Shown here piece after piece: positions 54,391 to 63,203 of a DNA stretch of 64,000 nucleotides. The position numbers and the translations under genes were made by a program. Location of the stretch: contig DJRT01000010.1 of NCBI GenBank assembly GCA_002437905.1, positions 47,173-111,172 on the forward strand, written 5' to 3'. Within the stretch, counting starts at the first letter, position 1; the number at the start of each line of letters is the position of its first letter. The notes under the pieces were generated by a model, which saw only the letters and a list, made by a program, of their open reading frames with translations, did not search any database and was not told the origin of the DNA. This DNA is from Ruminococcaceae bacterium UBA6353. Its GTDB lineage: Bacteria; Bacillota; Clostridia; Oscillospirales; Acutalibacteraceae.

Positions 54391-55275
54391 TCAAAAATTA
54401 AACAAAACAATTGCCGCAACTCCGAGAAACAGGGCTAAAGCCTGTCTCCCGGACAGTTTTTCTTTTAGTAAAAATACAGAAATGAGCGAAGAAAGCAGGA
54501 TCACACCCACATTCGTTATCGGAAACACCACTACACTGGGCAGCCGACCGGCCAGCAATGTATTGGCGGTATTGGCCACCGCCATAGCCGTACCGACCAG
54601 GACAATGGGAATGCCGGATTCCCTCCTGAATACCCGAACAGAGCTTTTTGCACAAAGGGCTGCCGCCGCCAAGGAAACCGCCGCTGACAGCAAAAAGGCC
54701 AGAAACAAAAAGCTGCCAACCTCCGGGGCGCGTGTGGATCTTTGCTGCAGCTTCTGTACAATTCCCAGGCCGCCGGACGATACCATAGAAATCATCAATG
54801 GAAGAAAAGCGCCCATCGGCGTTTTCTTATGCTCTGTATCCGGCCTTGCTGACGAAAGCCGTATGGCGGCTATGCAAAGCCCCACACTGAGTATTTTGCA
54901 GAAAGTAATGTGCTCATGCCATACGATCGTTCCGAATATGGTGGGGATGATAAAGCCGAAGGAGTATACTGTGGCGCATACGGAAACCGGCATCCGGCCA
55001 AGTGCCACGGTATACAGCCATTGGGCAAGCACGGTCAATATTCCGTACAGTATCCCCAGCACCGCTGTTTCAGCTGAGGGGATGTGCATTGTCTGCATGT
55101 TTAGTACACATATCCATACAGCAGCAATGAAAAACAACAAAGCCTGGGTTTTATAAAATGCCCTTCTGCCTCCGGTGCTGTCCCCGGCAGACACGCCGAG
55201 CCTCTTGGAAAAGACGGCCCGCGCCGTCGAACAGGAAACCGAGGCTATGAGCCAAAACACGGTGACCCCATTCAT
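54391..55275 (-). CDS. EamA/DMT-superfamily transporter
   Basis: A 294-residue protein with ten hydrophobic helices and two EamA repeats. AVLGILYGILTVLAQWLYTVALG (helix 3-4) and VVFPITNVGVILLSSLISVF near 250 match the analogous parts of the transporter at 21521. Its start overlaps the GH5 stop by 4 bp (ATGA). Probably moves a sugar or sugar derivative handled by the cluster. Confidence 0.88.
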   Translation of the reverse strand: MNGVTVFWLIASVSCSTARAVFSKRLGVSAGDSTGGRRAFYKTQALLFFIAAVWICVLNMQTMHIPSAETAVLGILYGILTVLAQWLYTVALGRMPVSVCATVYSFGFIIPTIFGTIVWHEHITFCKILSVGLCIAAIRLSSARPDTEHKKTPMGAFLPLMISMVSSGGLGIVQKLQQRSTRAPEVGSFLFLAFLLSAAVSLAAAALCAKSSVRVFRRESGIPIVLVGTAMAVANTANTLLAGRLPSVVVFPITNVGVILLSSLISVFLLKEKLSGRQALALFLGVAAIVLFNF

Positions 55276-56363
55276 TTCCGGTTTCCCCGTATGATTTCGG
55301 CAAGATTTTCGCTCAGTATTTTTCTGGTGTCATCATCCACAAGGCTGAAACGGTTTCCGTCATTTGGTGTGCTTAAATAGTTCCACACACAATACGGAAT
55401 TTGATTTTCACTCAGAAAACGAATGACATCCCGCATCCAGTTTTCCCGCCACGCCAACCAGCAATGCCGAATGGTGCCAAACTCGCCGCACCAAAGGATT
55501 TTATCGGGATGCTGCCGGATAAACTCTGCTGCAGGCGCAAGACTGTCGGCAATATAGCGGTAATCCATAGCCGTGTACTTTGAGAGTGTGTTTTCCTGTC
55601 CGTGAACGACCCGTTCAAAATCCCGATAATACTCTATATCGCCGGGGTATGGCATTTCCCGATTATAATACAGCGTATCGGACTGCAGGACCCCGCGCTG
55701 GTGGGTGAACGAAAAGGGTGCGTAGGTATGAAAGGTGTATACCACATTTTCATCGTCGAACACTTTCAGGTCCTTGAGGGTAAACGCCGAGTTCCAGCAG
55801 GTGCTGCCGAGGATGATTTTTCGCGCAGCATTCTTTCGGCGTATGGCATCGACGGTTCTTTGAGCGAGCGCATTCCATTTTTGCGGATCAACATCACGCA
55901 CCTCGTTAAGCAGCTCAAAAGCCACATCCGGCCTGTCAGAGAATCGCTTCTCGATCGTTTCCCAAAGCAGGATAAATCGATCCTGCAATTCCGCATCGTC
56001 TAACAGCTGCACAGCCTCCTGTATATCACAGTAATTGCCGACCGCTTTATGCAGATTCAGGACTACATGCAGCCCGTATCGTTCGCACCAATCAAGAAAC
56101 CGCTCCATAAGCGAAAAGATCTCTTCACGGTAAACTCCGGGCTTCTCTTCCAGAACAATTTGGTCGAAGCCGAGCCGGATATGATCCATTCCCAGCTCAT
56201 AGATATAGCGCACATCCTTTTCGGTAATATAACCCCTGAAATGCTCAAAGTCGCCAACGGTCAGCACCAACCGTCTGTCCATCGGAAGACAATTGAACCG
56301 TTTATAGTTGGTCAGCCAGCCGCCGATGCCCATACCTCTTTCAAAACCGATAAACCTTTTCAT
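55272..56363 (-). CDS. Glycoside hydrolase family 5 protein (cellulase-like)
   Basis: A 363-residue cytoplasmic GH5-type (beta/alpha)8 enzyme. MGIGGWLTNY near 12, HIRLGFDQIV near 60, the acid/base Glu in FELLNEVRD near 150, HTYAPFSFTHQ near 210 and the nucleophile Glu in WCGEFGT near 290 are in the expected order. No signal peptide, so it acts on imported beta-glucans, mannans or related oligosaccharides. ATG 56363 has AAAGGGAG upstream. First gene of the leftward three-gene unit, divergent from an AraC regulator. Confidence 0.88.
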   Translation of the reverse strand: MKRFIGFERGMGIGGWLTNYKRFNCLPMDRRLVLTVGDFEHFRGYITEKDVRYIYELGMDHIRLGFDQIVLEEKPGVYREEIFSLMERFLDWCERYGLHVVLNLHKAVGNYCDIQEAVQLLDDAELQDRFILLWETIEKRFSDRPDVAFELLNEVRDVDPQKWNALAQRTVDAIRRKNAARKIILGSTCWNSAFTLKDLKVFDDENVVYTFHTYAPFSFTHQRGVLQSDTLYYNREMPYPGDIEYYRDFERVVHGQENTLSKYTAMDYRYIADSLAPAAEFIRQHPDKILWCGEFGTIRHCWLAWRENWMRDVIRFLSENQIPYCVWNYLSTPNDGNRFSLVDDDTRKILSENLAEIIRGNRK

Positions 56364-56484
56364 CGCACACGCTCCCTTTTTGTCCATAATTATAGGCCGC
56401 TTTATTGGGCTGCGCAATACTTCCGATATAGGTGTTATTGCACAAAAGATAGATTTGTGCTACAATGACTGCGGAGGTGTAAAT

Positions 56485-57237
56485 ATGGAATTTTTCATCA
56501 GCAGAACGGAAGATGGCGTTGTCCGATACCCGATGCACAAGCACCCTTTTTGCGAGATAATGCTCTATTTTGAAGGGAAAGGATGCCTGAAAACAGAGGG
56601 CGGAGACATCCCGTTTGAAGAGAACACCGCCATCATTGTACCAAAAAATATCGCACATGGTTCTGTGTCTGAAAACGGATTCCGGAACATTTCCATAGGC
56701 GGACACTTTGAAAATCTGCTGCTGTTTGACACACCCGTTCCGATAAAAGCCACCATTGAAAGCAGAACGCTCGCAAAGCTGGTATATGAAAACCAATACG
56801 CCGACAACACGCATCTACTCTTGCTGGTGAATTGCTATATATCCTCTTTAATGCAATCGTTCCACTCGCCTTCACACATGGATACGGTCATAAACGGGAT
56901 CGTGAATGATATAGCGCAAAACGCCCTCCGCCCCGAGTATGCCGTGACATCCGTGTTAAACAGCTCCGGCTATGCCGAGGATTACATCCGAGAAAAATTC
57001 CGGATGCGAACCGGCAAAACGCCCGTAGGCTTTGTCCACCAGGTGCGAATCAATCACGCCTGTATGCTGCTTGAAATCTATGGTAAGGAAATCTCCCTTG
57101 CGGAAATATCGGAAAAATGCGGATTTGCAAATCCGATATATTTTTCCCGCATTTTCAAGAGGATAAAGCAGGTAAGCCCTTCGGAGTATATCAAGCGGCT
57201 GAACAACACAGAAGCCCCCAAATCGCTGCCATTTTAG
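56485..57237 (+). CDS. AraC-family transcriptional regulator
   Basis: A 250-residue protein. N-terminal cupin-like sensor (MHKHPFCEIMLYFEGKG near 17-33) and C-terminal double helix-turn-helix (SLAEISEKCGFANPIYFSRIFKR). GCGGAGGTG is upstream of ATG 56485. Divergent from the GH5 unit, so it most likely controls it. AT-richer than the neighbours on its right, like the rest of the 53.6-57.2 kb block. Confidence 0.92.
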   Translation: MEFFISRTEDGVVRYPMHKHPFCEIMLYFEGKGCLKTEGGDIPFEENTAIIVPKNIAHGSVSENGFRNISIGGHFENLLLFDTPVPIKATIESRTLAKLVYENQYADNTHLLLLVNCYISSLMQSFHSPSHMDTVINGIVNDIAQNALRPEYAVTSVLNSSGYAEDYIREKFRMRTGKTPVGFVHQVRINHACMLLEIYGKEISLAEISEKCGFANPIYFSRIFKRIKQVSPSEYIKRLNNTEAPKSLPF

Positions 57238-57395
57238 GGGGCGTTCCGTCCGCATCAAGCCACACCAAACGAGCCTTTGTCGCTTCCCTCGGCCGTATGT
57301 CCAGAGCAGAATCCGCAGCATCGATCGCAAGACCTTATTATTGGCCGCCACCCCATCTTCGAGGGCGCACGGTACAAGCTTCAACTTCTGTACAT

Positions 57396-58199
57396 CTATG
57401 CGTGCGCCCGGAATTGTCCCGGCGTCAGACCGGTGCACCGCTTAAAGCGGCGGGTAAAATAGCTCTGGTCGGCGAAACCGCATTCCTGCGCGATCTGCGC
57501 CAGGGTCATCTCCCGGTCAGCCAGCAGACATCGGGCATGGTCGATCCGCACCTGCTCCACATATGCCGTGGGACTGATGCCGGTCACCCGGCGGAACACA
57601 TGGCAGAAACGGCTGTCACTCAGCCCGGCAATCGCCGCCAGCCGGCCGATGCTCAGCTCCTCTGCCGGGTGCCCGGCCACATACTGCAGCACCGTATCGA
57701 TCACCCGTACCGAGGCATTATAGCCTATCCGCTGGCGGTCCGACAGATTATCTGCCACATAAGTGCTGAGCAGCACAAACAGCAGCTCATTGATCAGCCC
57801 GGCGCACAAAAACTCGGCAAAGGCCGGTGCCTGCAGTGCCTGCCGGATGCGGTCGAAAAGACCGTCCAGCCGCTCATCCCCGGCAATATGCCGGCAGAAC
57901 AGGACCCCCTGATACTCCCCCAGCATCTCCGGGGCAATGGTGATGCAGCAAACGCTGGAACGGCCGAAATCGCAGCACTCGTGCACCTCGGTGGAATTGG
58001 CCACGATCAGCTCCCGGCCCCTGACCGGGATCACACTGTCCCGGCAGCGGTATTCGCACCCCTCGGTTGTATAAAAATACATCAGCTCGATGGCCGAATG
58101 CCAGTGCGGCGGCATCCGCAGCGGATGGTTTGAGCACTGCACACGGAACGGAAAATGCTGGCTATACACATGCCGCTCCTCATATCCAATGGTCTTCAT
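57396..58199 (-). CDS. AraC-family transcriptional regulator
   Basis: A 267-residue protein. Cupin-like N-terminus (MPPHWHSAIELMYFYTTEG near 30-48) and C-terminal double helix-turn-helix (TLAQIAQECGFADQSYFTRRFKRCTG). ATG 58199 follows GGAGGG by 5 bp. Divergent from the GH28 gene and probably its activator. GC-rich, unlike the AraC gene on its left. Confidence 0.92.
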   Translation of the reverse strand: MKTIGYEERHVYSQHFPFRVQCSNHPLRMPPHWHSAIELMYFYTTEGCEYRCRDSVIPVRGRELIVANSTEVHECCDFGRSSVCCITIAPEMLGEYQGVLFCRHIAGDERLDGLFDRIRQALQAPAFAEFLCAGLINELLFVLLSTYVADNLSDRQRIGYNASVRVIDTVLQYVAGHPAEELSIGRLAAIAGLSDSRFCHVFRRVTGISPTAYVEQVRIDHARCLLADREMTLAQIAQECGFADQSYFTRRFKRCTGLTPGQFRAHA

Positions 58200-58335
58200 A
58201 TACACCCTCCACCAAAAAAGTCAGCAGAATAATCCAATGGCGCAGCGTGAAAATCATAGATTTTTCAGCCTGTCACCGATATAATCGTAGCATACCCATC
58301 ACATGATGTCAACAAAATTGAAAGGGTGGATTTTT

Positions 58336-59556
58336 ATGCGAAACATTCGGGATTACGGCGCCATTGGGGACGGCGTTACGCTGGACACCGCTGCAATCCA
58401 GCGGGCAATTGACGACGGCGGCATGGTCTATATACCGGCCGGCGATTATCTGATCGGTACGCTGTATCTGAAAAGCAACGGTGGCCTGCATCTGGCGCCG
58501 GGCGCTGTGCTGCACGCCAGCCACAACCGGGAGGATTACAATGCCGATGACTACTGCGCACAAAACCGCGTGTTCTCCAGCGAATGGGTCACCGGCGCAC
58601 ACCTGATCTCCGCCGTGGAGCAGGAAAACATCACCATCGAGGGCTACGGCACCATTGACGGCGACGGCCGCCACTGGGTGAACGAGGAGCACGACTGGAC
58701 GCCGGATGAGACACGCCCGGCGCAGATGATCTTCCTGTGCGAATGCAAGGGCGTGCGTGTGACCGGCGTGCACCTGCAGAACGGCTCCTACTGGCACCTG
58801 TTCCTCCATGGCTGCTGCGATGCAGTCATTCAGGGACTGACCATCCGCGGCGACCGGCCGCGCTGGACGAATGACGGCATTGACATCGACTGCTGCTGCA
58901 ATGTGCGGATCAGTGACTGCCTGGTCGATGTAGGCGATGACGCCCTGACGCTGCGCGCCTTCGGCGAACCGCTGCTGCACCGGGAGGCGGTGTGCGAAAA
59001 TGTGGTGGTGACCAACTGCGTACTGCGCGCCGGCAAGGACTATGGCATCCGCGTCGGTGTCGGCAATGGCGTTGTCCGCAACTGCACCCTCAGCAACCTG
59101 GATATCGAGGCCCCGAACTGCGGCGGTCTGGGCATCATGGGGCGCTGGGCCGACCACGCCAGGATCATCACCTCCGTCGAGAACATCCACTGCACCGGGC
59201 TGACCATCCGCGCCAAGCGCCCGCTGGAATTCATAGTGGCACACGGCGTAAAGCCGCTGCCGGAGGACTGCTTTGTGCGGGATCTCGTTTGCAGCGGGCT
59301 GATGCTGTTCCCCAATGAGAGCATGCCGTTCTTCGGCCTGCCCGGCTCCCCGCTCAGCGGTGTACGGGTATCCGATGTGACGGTCAAGCTGCCGCCGGAC
59401 TTTCCCGCCGACTGGAAGGTGTTCCTCATCCGCAACGGCCAGGATATCCGCATCGACGGGCTGAGCCTGATCAACGGCGCCGGCCGCGATGAGGCCACCT
59501 GCGCCGAGATCACCGACAGCCAAGATATCCGGATCAACCGACAGCGGCAGGCATAA
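58336..59556 (+). CDS. Glycoside hydrolase family 28 (polygalacturonase-like) protein
   Basis: A 406-residue right-handed beta-helix protein, no signal peptide. It starts with the pectinase pattern IRDYGAIGDGVTLDTAAIQRAI (residues 4-25). WTNDGIDID near 185, VGDDALTL near 207 and GIRVGVGNG near 238 stand for the GH28 catalytic aspartates and following His/Gly region, though the canonical GHG is altered. Probably cleaves galacturonides or related sugars inside the cell. ATG 58336 has AAAGGGTGG upstream. TATAAT near 58280 lacks a good -35, fitting activator control. Confidence 0.86.
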   Translation: MRNIRDYGAIGDGVTLDTAAIQRAIDDGGMVYIPAGDYLIGTLYLKSNGGLHLAPGAVLHASHNREDYNADDYCAQNRVFSSEWVTGAHLISAVEQENITIEGYGTIDGDGRHWVNEEHDWTPDETRPAQMIFLCECKGVRVTGVHLQNGSYWHLFLHGCCDAVIQGLTIRGDRPRWTNDGIDIDCCCNVRISDCLVDVGDDALTLRAFGEPLLHREAVCENVVVTNCVLRAGKDYGIRVGVGNGVVRNCTLSNLDIEAPNCGGLGIMGRWADHARIITSVENIHCTGLTIRAKRPLEFIVAHGVKPLPEDCFVRDLVCSGLMLFPNESMPFFGLPGSPLSGVRVSDVTVKLPPDFPADWKVFLIRNGQDIRIDGLSLINGAGRDEATCAEITDSQDIRINRQRQA

Positions 59557-59642
59557 AATTCCCCACACAGACGACCGGCGGTGCACGCTTGAGGTGTGCG
59601 CCGCCGGTCTTTTTTGCCGCTGCTTTTCTGCCGGGAAAACGG

Positions 59643-59671
59643 TTGACATTTCTCCTCCCCCTCCGTATAAT
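59643..59671 (+). promoter_or_regulatory. Consensus sigma-A promoter of the PHP/MFS unit
   Basis: A perfect TTGACA (59643-59648), 17-bp spacer and perfect TATAAT (59666-59671). No operator-like palindrome is seen close to it. Confidence 0.9.
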
Positions 59672-59701
59672 GGGAGGGAACCGAAAGGAGTAGGTCTCTT
59701 C

Positions 59702-60397
59702 ATGTTTTATTACGAAATGCACCAGCACACGGCCGGCTGCAGTGCCTGCGGCATAGATGATCCGGTCAGCACCGTGCTCGGGTTGAAAAAAGCCGGTTTT
59801 TCCGGCATGGTTCTCACCAATCACTTTTTCCACGGTAATACCGGCATCCGCCGCAGCCTGCCCTGGGAGGCGTTTGTCGGCGCCTACGAGGAGGCGTACC
59901 TTACCGCCAAGGCAGAGGGGGATCGGCTGGATTTCGATGTGCTTTTCGGCCTGGAGGAGGGACTCGGCGACGGCAAGGAGGTTCTGCTCTACGGTATCAC
60001 GCCGGCGCTGCTGTATGCCCACCCGGAGTGGCCGCAGGCCACCCTGCCCCGGCTGAGCGCCATTGTGCGCGCCGCCGGCGGGCTGGTGTTTCAGGCACAT
60101 CCCTTCCGGGTGCGCGATTACATCCCCCGCCCCTGGGAAAAGCTGCCCGCCGAGCAGCTGGATGGCATTGAGGTCTTTAACGCCTGCAACGGTGAGCTGG
60201 AGAACCTGCGCGCACAGCAGCTGGCGCAGCAAACCGGGCTGCGCCCCTGCGCCGGCTCCGATGCCCACACAGCGGATTTCCCTGCCCGCGCGGGCATTGC
60301 CTGCACCCGGCGTGTGCGGGATGAGGCACAGCTGGCCGCCGTGCTGCGTAACCGGGAATATTCCCTATATATCCAGGGGGAGGTTGTGGCGCTATGA
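59702..60397 (+). CDS. PHP-domain metal-dependent hydrolase
   Basis: A 231-residue PHP protein. EMHQHTAGCSACG near residues 5-17 is motif 1, LTNHFFHGN near 38, GLEEG near 82, FQAHPFR near 130, and GSDAHTADF near 192. Probably a phosphoesterase on a small substrate. ATG 59702 follows GAAAGGAG. The stop overlaps the MFS gene by 4 bp, so the two proteins likely act in one pathway. Confidence 0.85.
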   Translation: MFYYEMHQHTAGCSACGIDDPVSTVLGLKKAGFSGMVLTNHFFHGNTGIRRSLPWEAFVGAYEEAYLTAKAEGDRLDFDVLFGLEEGLGDGKEVLLYGITPALLYAHPEWPQATLPRLSAIVRAAGGLVFQAHPFRVRDYIPRPWEKLPAEQLDGIEVFNACNGELENLRAQQLAQQTGLRPCAGSDAHTADFPARAGIACTRRVRDEAQLAAVLRNREYSLYIQGEVVAL

Positions 60398-61557
60398 CGA
60401 CCCTGCTTTTGCTGGTCATCTATCTGGCCTTCATCAGCCTCGGCCTGCCGGATTCCCTGCTTGGCTCCGCCTGGCCGGTGATGCAGCAGCAGATGAGCGT
60501 ACCGCTCTCCTACGCCGGGCTTATCTCCATGATCATCTCCGGCGGCACCATCTGCTCCAGCCTGCTTTCCGACCGGCTGACACGGCGCTTCGGCGTGCGC
60601 ACCGTAACGACCGTCAGTGTATTCCTGACCGCTGCCGCCATGTTCGGGTTTTCCACCGTCACCGCCTTTTGGCAGCTTTGCCTGTGGGCAGTACCCTACG
60701 GCCTCGGCGCCGGCGCCATTGATGCCGCACTGAACAACTATGTGGCTCTGCATTACACCGCCCGCCACATGAGCTGGCTGCACTGTTTCTGGGGGGTGGG
60801 CACCGTATGCAGCCCCTACATCATGAGCCGCGCACTGGCCACGGCCGGCTGGCAGTCCGGCTACCGCGCGGTGGCGGCAATACAGCTGCTCATTACACTG
60901 CTGCTTTTGCTGTCCACTCCCCTGTGGCGGCGCATGGGACAGGCCGCCTCACAGGCGGCAGACAGTGCACCGGCCGGCCTGCGCCGCAGCCTGCGCATCT
61001 GCGGGGTTCCGCAGCTGCTATGCGGCTTTTTCGCCTACTGCGCAGCGGAATCCACCGTAATGCTGTGGGCCAGCAGCTACCTTGTGCGTGCCCGCGGCGT
61101 AGACGCCAGGCTGGCCGCCGCCTTTGCCTCACTGTTTTTCATCGGCATCACCGTTGGCCGCTTTTTGGCCGGCCTCGTCTCCGAACGACTCGGCGACCGC
61201 CGCCTGATCCTGATCGGTACCGGCATCATGCTGCTGGGCATCCTGTGCATTGCGCTGCCCATCCCTATCAACACGCTGGCACTGGCCGGCTTTGTGGTGT
61301 TCGGCTTCGGCTGCGCTCCGATTTACCCCTCCATCATCCACGCCACGCCGGGCAATTTCGGCGCAGAAAATTCGCAAAGCATCATCGGCATCCAGATGGC
61401 CAGTGCCTATGTTGGCTCCACTTTTATGCCGCCGGTTTTTGGCCTGCTGGCCAATTATGTCTCCATCCGGCTGCTGCCGCTGTACCTACTGGCATTTACG
61501 CTTCTGATGGTGTGTATGCTGGAACGCGTACACCGGCTGGTGCGAAACCCCCGCTGA
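60394..61557 (+). CDS. MFS transporter
   Basis: A 387-residue protein with 12 hydrophobic helices. SDRLTRRFGVRT near residue 62 is the loop 2-3 motif A, and GLVSERLGDRRLI near 255 its repeat in the second half. FVVFGFGCAPIYPSIIHATP near 310 recalls sugar and nitrate/fucose-like MFS proteins. Translationally coupled to the PHP protein. Substrate unknown. Confidence 0.9.
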   Translation: MTTLLLLVIYLAFISLGLPDSLLGSAWPVMQQQMSVPLSYAGLISMIISGGTICSSLLSDRLTRRFGVRTVTTVSVFLTAAAMFGFSTVTAFWQLCLWAVPYGLGAGAIDAALNNYVALHYTARHMSWLHCFWGVGTVCSPYIMSRALATAGWQSGYRAVAAIQLLITLLLLLSTPLWRRMGQAASQAADSAPAGLRRSLRICGVPQLLCGFFAYCAAESTVMLWASSYLVRARGVDARLAAAFASLFFIGITVGRFLAGLVSERLGDRRLILIGTGIMLLGILCIALPIPINTLALAGFVVFGFGCAPIYPSIIHATPGNFGAENSQSIIGIQMASAYVGSTFMPPVFGLLANYVSIRLLPLYLLAFTLLMVCMLERVHRLVRNPR

Positions 61558-61570
61558 GATTGCTGCAGAA

Positions 61571-61612
61571 AAGCGCCCCTATCGGTGTCGTCCGACACCG
61601 ATAGGGGCGCTT
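61571..61612. terminator. Strong bidirectional terminator
   Basis: A 20-bp perfect stem (61571-61590 with 61593-61612) between the converging MFS and membrane-flavodoxin genes. TTATATTATT follows on the plus strand. Confidence 0.9.
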
Positions 61613-61615
61613 ATA

Positions 61616-62533
61616 TTATTCTGCCCGGTCCCTATACCGCCCCATTTTGCACTGCACACTGCGCAGGCCGGTGCGGGTGATCCCCAGCCGCATATCCATT
61701 TCCCGGGCCGCGTTTTCGTATGTACCGCCGGTATGATGCACCAGCAGATAGTCCGCCTCCCGGATCTTTCCGGCAGCCTGTATGCAAAAGCTTCTCACCG
61801 GGGCAGCGAGGCTGAATACCCAGATTGGTGCGCAGATGGTCACATGTTCGTATGCCGCCAGATTGATGTCGACAGGCTCAATCGGCATCGCCCACCGGTG
61901 CATCCCATAGCGCCCGCACCACCAAAAGCCGGGCGTTCCCGCTGTCCGCTCCGTCGCCCGGATCTCATAAACCGCCGCCCCCGTGCGGTTCGCCTGTTCA
62001 TACGCCAGCTTCCGCACATAGCCCATGCGCGAAAAGAACACCACCAGCCGTTCCGGCCGCCTGCCGATGTTCGGGTAATCCGCCGCATCCACGCAGAAGC
62101 TTTCCTGCCGGGCGAACACCCATGCCGCATATCCGGTTGCCGCCTGGCACAGGCCGAAGATGAAATAGCTCGTAGACATAAAATTGCACGGAAACATATA
62201 AAACTGGATGCCGATCCACAGCATCAGCGTTACCCCGAAAATGCCACCGCACACCACGCCGGCGCGTTTTTTCGCCAGCAGCAGCCCCGCGGCCGTCAGA
62301 TTGGTCAGCCCATTGACGATCAGCAGCGCCACCCCCGAAAAGGTGAAATTCTGAAACAGGACATTGGCAAACGGCAGCACCTGAAAATACGGCAGCATCG
62401 CATCCATTCCCATGGCCCGGCCGCTTGGGTCAAGCAGCATGCCTGCCGCACCGGCCACGGCGCCGAGACCGATAAACCATGTCCAGAAAAGCAATATGCC
62501 GCGGGCAGTGCGATAGCGTGAATGTGTTTGCAT
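61616..62533 (-). CDS. Membrane protein fused to a flavodoxin-like domain
   Basis: A 305-residue protein. The N-terminal 150 residues hold four hydrophobic helices (ILLFWTWFIGLGAVAGAAGML, LLIVNGLTNLTAAGLLL and others). From about 160 a cytoplasmic flavodoxin-like domain follows: RLVVFFSRMGYVRKLAYEQA with an altered FMN loop, and VTICAPIWVFSLAAPVRSFC near 235. A role in membrane-linked electron transfer is inferred. It has its own promoter on the minus strand. No close neighbour shares the function. Confidence 0.8.
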   Translation of the reverse strand: MQTHSRYRTARGILLFWTWFIGLGAVAGAAGMLLDPSGRAMGMDAMLPYFQVLPFANVLFQNFTFSGVALLIVNGLTNLTAAGLLLAKKRAGVVCGGIFGVTLMLWIGIQFYMFPCNFMSTSYFIFGLCQAATGYAAWVFARQESFCVDAADYPNIGRRPERLVVFFSRMGYVRKLAYEQANRTGAAVYEIRATERTAGTPGFWWCGRYGMHRWAMPIEPVDINLAAYEHVTICAPIWVFSLAAPVRSFCIQAAGKIREADYLLVHHTGGTYENAAREMDMRLGITRTGLRSVQCKMGRYRDRAE

Positions 62534-62606
62534 ACTTTACGGCTCCTTTGTGTTATCGGAAAAACCGACCTTCCGGAATTCACCCGACAGGGCACTCCAT
62601 TTGGAC

Positions 62607-62636
62607 AGTATACTCCGCTACGCAGGCAGTTGTCAA
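62607..62636 (-). promoter_or_regulatory. Promoter of the membrane-flavodoxin gene
   Basis: On the minus strand: perfect TTGACA (62631-62636), 18-bp spacer, TATACT (62607-62612). Confidence 0.75.
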
Positions 62637-62708
62637 GTCATCTCCCGCCGGTGACGGCCTCCGTGAAAAAAGCCTTGTCCAGCGTACTCTCCACCACCTG
62701 GGCATGGT

Positions 62709-62861
62709 TAGACAAAGCCGTCGAGGTACAACGGTTTTTCGGCTAAACAGCGTCCTTATCGGATTTGTTGCCCCTCGTCGGTCGGGACGCCGCGCGGCGA
62801 AAAGGACGCTGTTTCCCGAAAATCTTCGACTTGAATCGGGAGGATTTTTTCGTTTTGGGGT
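62709..62861. repeat. Partial second copy of the left-end repeat element
   Basis: It matches the left 170 bp of the element at 996-1543 with substitutions and small deletions. It starts TAGACAAAGC, runs through CGGCTAAACAGCGTCCTTATCGG and ends with GATTTTTTCGTTTTGG. The right terminal repeat is missing. Inside it AAACAGCGTCCTT (62745-62757) and AAGGACGCTGTTT (62802-62814) form an inverted repeat that is degenerate in the first copy. Same orientation as the first copy, 61.7 kb away. Confidence 0.75.
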
Positions 62862-62868
62862 AAAAAAT

Positions 62869-62891
62869 AAAAGCCCGTTAAACGGGCTTTT
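62869..62891 (-). terminator. Terminator of the low-GC small-gene remnant
   Basis: AAAAGCCCGTT (62869-62879) with AACGGGCTTTT (62881-62891). On the minus strand a T-rich run follows, ending the leftward small ORFs. Confidence 0.8.
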
Positions 62892-62922
62892 AAGCGGGAT
62901 TAAATAGGGATTAAATTGGCGT

Positions 62923-63201
62923 TTAATCAGCTTGCTCTTTTGGCTCAAAGCGGATGCCGTTATCACCTGGGAACGGGGTATCGTGGTTGTCACTATAAAT
63001 CAATTCCCGCGGTATCCTATCAGGAAATGCGTCGCAACAAGCATCGCCCCGATAGTGTTTGCAAAAATTACAGAAGTGCATTTCGTAGGATGATGTCTCC
63101 GCAAAACACCGCGCAAGGAATTTATCATGATCAGACAGCTCCCCATAACGCGCTAACCGTTCTTGTGTTGGCAGTTTGACAAATTCCTTAAAGGTAAGCA
63201 T
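62923..63201 (-). CDS. Small cysteine-containing protein, unknown function
   Basis: A 92-residue protein. HFCNFCKHYRGDACCDAFPDRIP near residues 42-64 holds five cysteines in a likely metal-binding or rubredoxin-like knuckle. TTGGAGGA lies 8 bp before the ATG, inside the end of the ADP-ribosyltransferase-like frame. Lower G+C than the main chromosome. Small proteins with this Cys pattern often follow minor capsid/ADP-ribosyltransferase genes in phages and integrative elements; that is a recollection, not shown here. Confidence 0.65.
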   Translation of the reverse strand: MLTFKEFVKLPTQERLARYGELSDHDKFLARCFAETSSYEMHFCNFCKHYRGDACCDAFPDRIPRELIYSDNHDTPFPGDNGIRFEPKEQAD

Positions 63202-63203
63202 TT

